Source: Chitinophaga alhagiae | GTDB lineage: Bacteria > Bacteroidota > Bacteroidia > Chitinophagales > Chitinophagaceae | Assembly: GCF_003568665.1 (NCBI RefSeq) | Contig: NZ_QXMH01000006.1 | Coordinates: 90,629 to 154,628, forward strand | Direction of reading: 5' to 3' | Length of the DNA stretch: 64,000 nt | Shown here: positions 54,890 to 61,728 of the stretch, in pieces | How positions within the stretch are numbered: the first letter of the stretch is position 1 | How the letters are laid out: each line of letters begins with the position of its first letter | Notes under the pieces: generated by a model | The model's input: only the letters and a program-made list of their open reading frames with translations | What the model was told of the DNA's origin: nothing | Database searches by the model: none | Translations under genes and position numbers: made by a program

Positions 54890-54906
54890 CCCAAATGGAT
54901 AATAAT
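54873..54906 (-). other. middle att site (A/B junction)
   Basis: The same 34-bp site, here with Pro codon CCA (54896) and Gly codon GGG (54890). Both variable bases are those of the element itself, so this junction has the sequence expected of the circular form's attP. Confidence 0.8.
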
Positions 54907-55518
54907 TACCGCCTTCCCCGCACTACTGGCAACTTTTTCAAAGAACCGGTTTTAAAGATATAGGTTTTTATTTTCAATTGAAAAAAACATAAGGAAGCAA
55001 AAAACACATCCATAGCGGGTGAAGGCGGCATTGGAGGCGTTGAACAGGAAGCACCTTGCGCCGCCTTCGCCCGCTATGGATGCGCCAAGACAGCACTGCC
55101 GCCGGGTCAGCGAACTACTGTCGCCGTTCGCGGCAGGTCGTGTACTCCTGCTCGTCCCTGATCTGCCGCCCCTCCGCTTCGATCACTCCGCTGCATTTCC
55201 CGCCACCCACCGCCATGCGGCGCAGGGTCCGGGGGCGGGAGTGTGAGCGAAGCGAGCACAGAGCCACCGGTCACCCTGCGCCGCCGGCAGGTGGCGGACA
55301 GATATGGGGCAGAGGAGGGATTTGCGCGCTTCGCGCAAAGACCGGGAGCTGCCCGAACGAAGGGCATGGGAAGGGCGGCAACAGAAGAACGCAGCCAGTC
55401 AGGAAGAACCTTCGCACATGTACACCCCAGCCCTTCCCATGCCCGCAGTGAGACCGCTTTTCCTGTTCTTGCATAAAGGGAACGTTGCAAGTGATGGGGA
55501 ACCTGGCTTTGCTCGCAG
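54907..55518. other. structured non-coding end of copy B
   Basis: The same 612-bp sequence as in copy A, with hairpins at 55007-55082, 55321-55339 and 55362-55444. No gene supported. Confidence 0.55.
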
Positions 55519-56397
55519 TTACAGGGAACCGTGATGATCTGCGTGGATACCGATCTCAATGGGGTGATGCTCGTCTAACTGCGCGGCCAGGTCTTCCAGC
55601 CCGGATAGCTGGTAACGCTGCGTGCTGCTGGCGTATTTATGACCGGCCATGTACTGCACCTGCCGCACGTTGTAATGATGCAGCCACTCCGTGATCACAC
55701 TGCCCCGGATCTGCTGCACGCTTTTGATCACCGGGTTCAGCTTTTTAAGGGCTTTCAGCAGCTTGCTCACTCCTTCCCGCAGGTAATGCCCGTTCAGCAA
55801 ACGCATCCCGCGTATCTTCGATAACTGCCCGTGCGCATTCATGCAACGCTCTAGCTGCCGAACCTGCGCTGCGTCCAGTTTTAAACGGCGACCGTTATAG
55901 CTGCGACCGCCGCGCACGTACAACATACCTTCTTCCAATCGCACGTCCGTAATTTCCAACTGGCGTATTTCACGAACCGTGAGACCCTGGAACACCAGCA
56001 GCCCCAAGATCACCCGCCCGCATAACGTAGAAGCATACAACTGGCAATAGTTGCGGTACAGCTCCTGCAGCATTTCGATATCCAGCATCCCGGCCGGCAA
56101 CCGCCGCGGGATGCCTTTGATGTACACGCCCGCCGCCGGGTTGTTACAGCCTGCTTTAATAGCGATCCGCCAGTCAAAATAATGCCGCACCGCGCATAGC
56201 TGGATCGCCACCGCCTCCCGGCTACGGCCACCCGCCTGCAGCCACCGCATGAACGCCAGCAGCTCCTCGTAACACACCCCGTCAGGGTGGATGCATTCCG
56301 ATTGCAGCCAACCTGTAAACACCCGCAGGTATTTTTCATACGTGCGGATCGTGGCCGGGCTATGATCCTTGCTTTGTAAATATTGGGAGAACGTCAT
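55519..56397 (-). CDS. tyrosine recombinase with altered box II (copy B)
   Basis: Product identical to that at 47849-48727: R142, R231, H253 and Y262 present, box-II histidine replaced by Q228. It overlaps the upstream recombinase by four bases. Confidence 0.88.
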   Translation of the reverse strand: MTFSQYLQSKDHSPATIRTYEKYLRVFTGWLQSECIHPDGVCYEELLAFMRWLQAGGRSREAVAIQLCAVRHYFDWRIAIKAGCNNPAAGVYIKGIPRRLPAGMLDIEMLQELYRNYCQLYASTLCGRVILGLLVFQGLTVREIRQLEITDVRLEEGMLYVRGGRSYNGRRLKLDAAQVRQLERCMNAHGQLSKIRGMRLLNGHYLREGVSKLLKALKKLNPVIKSVQQIRGSVITEWLHHYNVRQVQYMAGHKYASSTQRYQLSGLEDLAAQLDEHHPIEIGIHADHHGSL

Positions 56398-57293
56398 AAG
56401 GAGTCATTTACAAGGTGAGTATATAACTGCGTGCTGTCAAGGCTTTCATGGCCGAGGAAGAGCTGTATCTTTTCCAATGGCACCCCGTTGCCCAACAGGT
56501 GCGTAGCGATAGAGTGCCGCAGGGTATGCGTACCCATATTCTTTGTAATACCCGCCGTTTTCGCTAAAAATTTGACACGTACATACAAAGACTGCCCCGT
56601 AAGCCCTTTGCCCGTATTTGCGCCTAAAAACAGGCTCTCCGTGGATCGCTGCAATAACTGCGGACGGCTTTCGGTCAGGTAGTCCTGGATGTGCCCGAGG
56701 TTCTGCAGCGTGAGTGGAACATATCTTTCCTTGTAACCCTTGCCCTTGCGAACGTAGAGCAGCCGCCGGTCGGCAAGGATATCCGATATTTCAAGGCTCG
56801 CCCCCTCGTTGAGCCGCAGCCCACAACCATAGAACACCGCCAGCATCGCACGGTCACGGATGCCCAGCACCGTATCCCCGGTAACATGGTAAAGCTGCCG
56901 CACTTCACCCACTGTCAGCCACACCGGCAACCGCTTTTCACCTTCCACCCGCCGCAAGGCAAAACCTTCGCCACCTGCCCCCGTCTGCCGCAGGTAACGA
57001 CCCAGCAGCGCCAGCGCCTGCACGTATTTGTTGATATGTCCCGCACTGTGGTTTCTTCCCGTGCGGATGCCGGTTTGTAATTGCAGGTGACTGATAAAAG
57101 CATTGGCGGAAGAGGCCGTCAGCGCATCGAGGTGGGTGTTTCCCTGTTGCTGGAGCCAGCCCAGGTATTCCGACGCGTGCCGGGGAAGATTGTACGCCGT
57201 CATGGGCGCATACCCCAGCGTTTGCAGCCATACTGTAAAACTATCCTGCAACCGCGCATACGTCGGGCTGTGCAATAAGTTCAAGGATGCCAT
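56394..57293 (-). CDS. XerC/D-like tyrosine recombinase (copy B)
   Basis: Product identical to that at 48724-49623, with the full catalytic set R160, K185, H256, R259, H282 and Y291. Confidence 0.92.
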   Translation of the reverse strand: MASLNLLHSPTYARLQDSFTVWLQTLGYAPMTAYNLPRHASEYLGWLQQQGNTHLDALTASSANAFISHLQLQTGIRTGRNHSAGHINKYVQALALLGRYLRQTGAGGEGFALRRVEGEKRLPVWLTVGEVRQLYHVTGDTVLGIRDRAMLAVFYGCGLRLNEGASLEISDILADRRLLYVRKGKGYKERYVPLTLQNLGHIQDYLTESRPQLLQRSTESLFLGANTGKGLTGQSLYVRVKFLAKTAGITKNMGTHTLRHSIATHLLGNGVPLEKIQLFLGHESLDSTQLYTHLVNDSL

Positions 57294-57367
57294 AAAATCA
57301 GTTTGATAATGATACAATCAGGTGGGAACGGGCTAACAAAATTCCTATTATACTATCTTTCCGTTTT

Positions 57368-57455
57368 TACTGTCGCAGTACACAAAAGCCTTTACTATGC
57401 TGCCTTTTACTGCGACACACACTTACTGTCGCACTACTGTCGCACTTGTCGCGGT
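57368..57455. repeat. TGTCGCA repeat cluster (copy B)
   Basis: Same repeat arrangement as in copy A: a direct 11-bp tandem at 57424-57445 and an inverted pair at 57371-57380 and 57408-57417. Confidence 0.65.
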
Positions 57456-60107
57456 AGCGTTGCTGGTGGTGGACAGATTATCCATTATAGCCTGCAACTG
57501 CCCGTCAATCGCGCCTTTCAATCGCTGGTACTCTCCACCGTCGATAACGGCGTATTCATAACCGCGCCGGTGCTGGTAGCTGCCCACCGCCCGCAGGTAG
57601 CCGTATTGGCAAAGCTCCCGGATGTAACGCTGCAGCGTGCGCGGCTGTAAACGCAGATGCCTGCGCACTTCTTGCGGGATAAAGCTCTCCGCACCGCTTC
57701 GCTGTAAATAGACTTTGAGTTGTTCCAAAAAAATCCGCGTGGCTTTCGCCAGTTCGTCGCCCTTGCTGAACAGCACCTCTTTTAACAGGTGCAGCGCCGC
57801 CCGGATATCTTCCGGCGTGGTCTCAATATAGGGCTGGCCGCCGCCGTCTTTCTTTTGCGCCCGTTGATACTGATGATAGAACGTCACCGCCTCGATAAAG
57901 GCCAGCAGCAACGTCATCGTCCGCCGCGGCTTGAAGATCTCCGAAGGCAGCGTAATGTGCTGCGCATAAGGATTGACCACGCGAACCGGTTGCAAAACCT
58001 GTTGAACATTTCGCAGGAGTGCTTTAATCGCCTGCTCTTTGCCGTGATCGATCTGCCCGGCGCTGGCGCGGGTTTGATAGGCCATGATACGACCATCCTG
58101 CTCGGCGGAACCATCCACGTACAGCAGCAGGCAGCGGTTGGCGTTATCCTCGTAGAGCTTCTCCCGCGTCGTGCAACCGCTTACGCTCACCGGGCCTTCC
58201 ACCACCACCGTGATCGTCTTTAGATTTCCCTTCGTGTCCTTGATGGTCACCGTTTTGGAGATACGCTTTTTGCTCTGCAGCTCCCGCAAGGGATACAAAG
58301 AACTCTCCGCGCCGTCCAGGTCTTCGATCAGCAGCAGCTTGTGTTTGAGTTCGTCCTGCTTGAAGTAATAAAAAGCATTCTCCGTTACTTGGGTGATCTC
58401 GATCTTTTCTTCGGCCGGCACCAGGTCACTCACTTTCTCCTGTAAATACGTCTTACCGCTGCCGCTGGCGCCCAAAAACATCACGTGCAGCGGCGTGGCC
58501 TGCTTACGGCTGCTGTACACCAGGTACGCAATCAGCCGGTTCGTTTCTTCACCCACAATGCCGCTCGCGCCAATATCATCGCTGGTGCGCCGTAGTAAAT
58601 TCGGCTGCTGTAAATAATGGATAGCGGCCTGCCTTTGCGCAGGCGATAACGTGGGTTTGCTCTCCGGTTTGGCTTGCAGCCGCTCCAACCGCTGCGCACG
58701 GTAGCTTTCCAGTGCGCCCGTCAGCTGCGCCACCAGCGTCACCACTGCCTGCCCGTTCATATCAAAGGTCTCCGTGACCAGGCTAACCAGTTGCTGCACC
58801 TGCCCGTGATGGTACAGATCAAGGCTGTGCCGCACCGGCAGGAACATGTTTTGCCGGTGCTCCACTTTCAGCGTCACCCGCAGTCGGTCCAGACCGGTCA
58901 GCCGCACGCCGCCCAGCACCGTCACTTGCAGCAGCGAACTCTCATATACCAGCAATTCAGGATTGGAAGTGTTCAGCCGGTCATCAGCAGGCAAAGTAGG
59001 TATAGGGATAACAGAGGTCTGTATTGTGGCAGGCGCGGCTGGTTCCGTTGAAACAAAAAATTCTACCGGCTGCCGCTGTGCGATCAGGTCCACCAGCACC
59101 TGCCCGTCGTCATGGCTTTGCAAGACACTGTTTACATCCTCGCCATCTGGCAGCAACACCTGCGTGAACTGCACATGCGGCAGCAGGCCGGATAAGGTTT
59201 GTGCGTGTTTGACCGCCGCGGCTTTACCCGCTTCGTCGCCATCCAGGACGAGGGTGATTTCGCATAACGATGATAGACCGATGATCGCCTGCTGATGTTC
59301 ATCGGTGAGCCCATTGGTGCCATACAAGGCCAGTACGCTGTATTGCGCGGTAATCGCCGGTTGCTGCAACAGGCTCGCCGCATCGAGGATGCTTTCCGTC
59401 AGGATCAGTTTTGTGGTAGCCGGTGCAGGATAACCGGGATACAATCCCGTTCTGCCCGTCATATAAAAATGCCGCTGGTCGCTGTTGTTCGTAATGCTGC
59501 GGCCGTACAGGCTCACGATTTTGTGTTGCACATCCTTTAACGGGAAGATCACGCAGTCTTTTGCCCATACGCTGTAACCGCCGGCCGGCTTTGCTTTAAG
59601 CAGGCCATGCTTTACCATGCTGGCAACAAGGTGATGATTCTTGCTCTCCACGTGCAACCCGCCGCTGTTATACCCGCATTCATGCTGCTTGTAGTCCAGC
59701 CCACGACCTTGCAGGTAATCGGTCGCCTTGCGCGAGGCCGGAAGCGCCTTCCTGAACGAGCCGAACACTTTGGTTAGAACCGCTTCCCGTTCCAATGGAT
59801 CAGGTGCTGCTGCCGGTGGCGCAGCTGGCACGGCGGGCGTTACGCCGATCAGCGCTTTGGCCTTCATGATCGCTTCGTGCGTGCTGCACTTGTCCATCAG
59901 CTCGATGAACCGGATCACATCACCCGTACCAGCGTTGCAGTTCGTGGAGAAGCAACAAAAAGTATCGGTCTTCGGGTACAGTTGCAGCGAGGGCGTTTTA
60001 TCGGGGTGGAACGGGCAAAGCAAACGCCCGTGCTTGTCCGGCCGCAGGCCGTAATGGGCGATCACTTCCGACAGCCGCAAACGCTGCTTAAGCTCTTTGA
60101 TCTCCAT
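57423..60107 (-). CDS. primase-helicase (copy B)
   Basis: Product identical to that at 49753-52437: CHC2 zinc finger, Toprim, P-loop ATPase and C-terminal winged helix. Start overlaps the SymE-like gene by 20 bp. Confidence 0.85.
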   Translation of the reverse strand: MEIKELKQRLRLSEVIAHYGLRPDKHGRLLCPFHPDKTPSLQLYPKTDTFCCFSTNCNAGTGDVIRFIELMDKCSTHEAIMKAKALIGVTPAVPAAPPAAAPDPLEREAVLTKVFGSFRKALPASRKATDYLQGRGLDYKQHECGYNSGGLHVESKNHHLVASMVKHGLLKAKPAGGYSVWAKDCVIFPLKDVQHKIVSLYGRSITNNSDQRHFYMTGRTGLYPGYPAPATTKLILTESILDAASLLQQPAITAQYSVLALYGTNGLTDEHQQAIIGLSSLCEITLVLDGDEAGKAAAVKHAQTLSGLLPHVQFTQVLLPDGEDVNSVLQSHDDGQVLVDLIAQRQPVEFFVSTEPAAPATIQTSVIPIPTLPADDRLNTSNPELLVYESSLLQVTVLGGVRLTGLDRLRVTLKVEHRQNMFLPVRHSLDLYHHGQVQQLVSLVTETFDMNGQAVVTLVAQLTGALESYRAQRLERLQAKPESKPTLSPAQRQAAIHYLQQPNLLRRTSDDIGASGIVGEETNRLIAYLVYSSRKQATPLHVMFLGASGSGKTYLQEKVSDLVPAEEKIEITQVTENAFYYFKQDELKHKLLLIEDLDGAESSLYPLRELQSKKRISKTVTIKDTKGNLKTITVVVEGPVSVSGCTTREKLYEDNANRCLLLYVDGSAEQDGRIMAYQTRASAGQIDHGKEQAIKALLRNVQQVLQPVRVVNPYAQHITLPSEIFKPRRTMTLLLAFIEAVTFYHQYQRAQKKDGGGQPYIETTPEDIRAALHLLKEVLFSKGDELAKATRIFLEQLKVYLQRSGAESFIPQEVRRHLRLQPRTLQRYIRELCQYGYLRAVGSYQHRRGYEYAVIDGGEYQRLKGAIDGQLQAIMDNLSTTSNATATSATVVRQ

Positions 60108-60303
60108 CGGTAGAGAGGTTTTTGATCTCCAGGTAACCATCGCTTACGGTGATCTCAAGCTGGTCGCCGATGTGGAAGCCCGCCTGTTCCAGCCAGACCG
60201 CGCTCACGTTCAGCCACGGTAAATTTTTATAACGATAGCCATCACGCGGATGACCTTTTACCCCTAACTTTAGATAGCGTACGTTGTTAACCTTGCGTGC
60301 CAT
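60088..60303 (-). CDS. SymE-like small protein (copy B)
   Basis: Identical to the 71-residue product at 52418-52633; first gene of the minus-strand operon. Confidence 0.6.
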   Translation of the reverse strand: MARKVNNVRYLKLGVKGHPRDGYRYKNLPWLNVSAVWLEQAGFHIGDQLEITVSDGYLEIKNLSTDGDQRA

Positions 60304-60337
60304 GTGGAAAAATATTTTTACTTGGTACTATTGTACA

Positions 60338-60368
60338 CAAAAGTATATCATTATACAATATCAACAAA
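60338..60368 (-). promoter_or_regulatory. promoter of the symE-primase-recombinase operon (copy B)
   Basis: Same TTTG-N19-TACTTTTG arrangement as in copy A. Confidence 0.65.
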
Positions 60369-60383
60369 GTACTTTCGTGTTTT

Positions 60384-60410
60384 TTTGAGCATCTTAATAC
60401 CGTATTTTTG
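60384..60410 (+). promoter_or_regulatory. promoter of the XRE/mini-Cas9 operon (copy B)
   Basis: Same boxes as in copy A, TTTG and TATTTTTG with a 15-bp spacer. Confidence 0.45.
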
Positions 60411-60447
60411 CCAAAACACTGTCTTTTACTGCATTTACGGTACTATT

Positions 60448-60786
60448 ATGAACAAAATCTCCAAAATAATTACCGAGCTGCGTAAGCAAAAAGGCTGGTC
60501 ACAAACCGACCTCGCCAACGAGAGCAACGTTTCCAGAGAGATTATTGGGAAGTACGAGCGCGGCGATGCCACGCCCTCTATTGATTTTGCAAAGCGCATC
60601 GCCGACGCCTTGGGGGTTTCACTCGATTACCTCGTAGGGGAAGGGATTAATGCTCACTTTGATAAAAAAACGCTCCAGCGTATCCAGGACATTGAAAAAC
60701 TCGACGAGGACACCAAAGAGAAGGTGTATTTCCTCATCGATAACATTATCCAGAATACCAAAGCTAAAAAGGCTTTTAACTCATAA
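60448..60786 (+). CDS. XRE-family repressor (copy B)
   Basis: Identical to the 112-residue repressor at 52778-53116, again 11 bp ahead of the mini-Cas9 gene. Confidence 0.9.
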   Translation: MNKISKIITELRKQKGWSQTDLANESNVSREIIGKYERGDATPSIDFAKRIADALGVSLDYLVGEGINAHFDKKTLQRIQDIEKLDEDTKEKVYFLIDNIIQNTKAKKAFNS

Positions 60787-60797
60787 ACTTACTAACC

Positions 60798-61166
60798 ATG
60801 AGTAAAATTCTCGGACTTGATTTGGGAGATAATTCTATCGGGTGGGCCATCGTAGATGATGGAAAATTGATTAATTGCGGAACACGGATATTTCCGGCCA
60901 TGCCAGCCAACCTTAGCCGTAATAACGTACGAACCTTTAAAAGAACTCGGCGTAGGATAATCAATAGGTTCATTCTCTCGCTAAAGCGTCTTCTGGCTAA
61001 CGAACACCCTAGTGTTTCTCAAACAAAAGACATGCCCGCTGCGCAAAAATATCTCATAGCAATAGCTGGCTTTTCCGCACTATTGGCCGTAACCGGCAAC
61101 TGGCAATTCTGGATCAACATTGCATTCACCGCTATCATCGCATTCCTATCCATAACAAAAAAGTAA
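60798..61166 (+). CDS. mini-Cas9-like protein (copy B)
   Basis: Identical to the 122-residue product at 53128-53496: RuvC-I motif with D8, arginine-rich bridge-helix-like segment (41-64), and two membrane helices (85-119). Identity of the copies reflects the recent duplication and says nothing about selection. Confidence 0.8.
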   Translation: MSKILGLDLGDNSIGWAIVDDGKLINCGTRIFPAMPANLSRNNVRTFKRTRRRIINRFILSLKRLLANEHPSVSQTKDMPAAQKYLIAIAGFSALLAVTGNWQFWINIAFTAIIAFLSITKK

Positions 61167-61182
61167 TGCAATAAATATAAAC

Positions 61183-61213
61183 ACAAAGCCCGCGCAGATC
61201 GTGCGGGCTTTGT
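61183..61213. terminator. bidirectional terminator (copy B)
   Basis: Same 11-bp stem as in copy A, between the mini-Cas9 gene and the convergent immunity gene. Confidence 0.8.
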
Positions 61214-61372
61214 CTATTCTGAGCTTCCTACCAAGGGATAAAGCTTCAAAACTCCTCTAAGTTCATTTATAAAAATATCCAAGGACGCTAAATCAGTTTG
61301 AAGTCTAAAATCCAAGATACTCCCAGTATTGTTATTTGCCTTTCCATTGACATTTACAGTACCATTTGATCT
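61214..61372 (-). pseudogene. 52-codon reading-frame remnant (copy B)
   Basis: Same startless frame as at 53544-53702, overlapping the end of the DUF1493 gene. Confidence 0.4.
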
Positions 61373-61704
61373 CTATTTATGACTTCTTCATCTAATCTTC
61401 CAGCGTGTATTCCTTTCTCTAAATGGCCTACCGTTAATATTTTCCCTGTTTTACTAAAACCTAATAGGGCTTTTAAAAAATACCATATTCTAAGCCCTCC
61501 CTCATCTTCAAAATAATCAGCTGCCATAAAATTGGTTACATCGACGTTAAACTTCTTACTATAAGCAAGTATGAACTCAACTGCATCATCACCACTCACG
61601 CCAAGGTCTTCCTGAATACGAGTTGATTTATTAATTGGCTCATCATCAACACCAGACTTATCAATTACAAACTCTATGAGTTTATTAAAAACATCTTGGT
61701 TCAT
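61354..61704 (-). CDS. DUF1493-family protein, immunity candidate (copy B)
   Basis: Identical to the product at 53684-54034. This copy lies 24 bp downstream of the complete Rhs gene and would be the working immunity gene for its current tip. Confidence 0.7.
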   Translation of the reverse strand: MNQDVFNKLIEFVIDKSGVDDEPINKSTRIQEDLGVSGDDAVEFILAYSKKFNVDVTNFMAADYFEDEGGLRIWYFLKALLGFSKTGKILTVGHLEKGIHAGRLDEEVINRDQMVL

Positions 61705-61728
61705 TTCAATGGATTTAATTTATAGAAT

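Larger units (their letters stand above)
47221..54890 (-). mobile_element. 7,670-bp Rhs-tip element, copy A
   Basis: The unit runs from the centre of one att site to the centre of the next. In the Rhs reading direction it contains a tip-encoding Rhs C-terminus, an immunity candidate, a convergent XRE/mini-Cas9 operon, a SymE-like gene, a primase-helicase, two tyrosine recombinases and a structured non-coding end. Every reading frame compared is the same in copy B at an offset of 7,670. No transposase, IS ends or conjugation gene was seen. The gene set fits an integrating circular element that can replicate. Confidence 0.85.
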
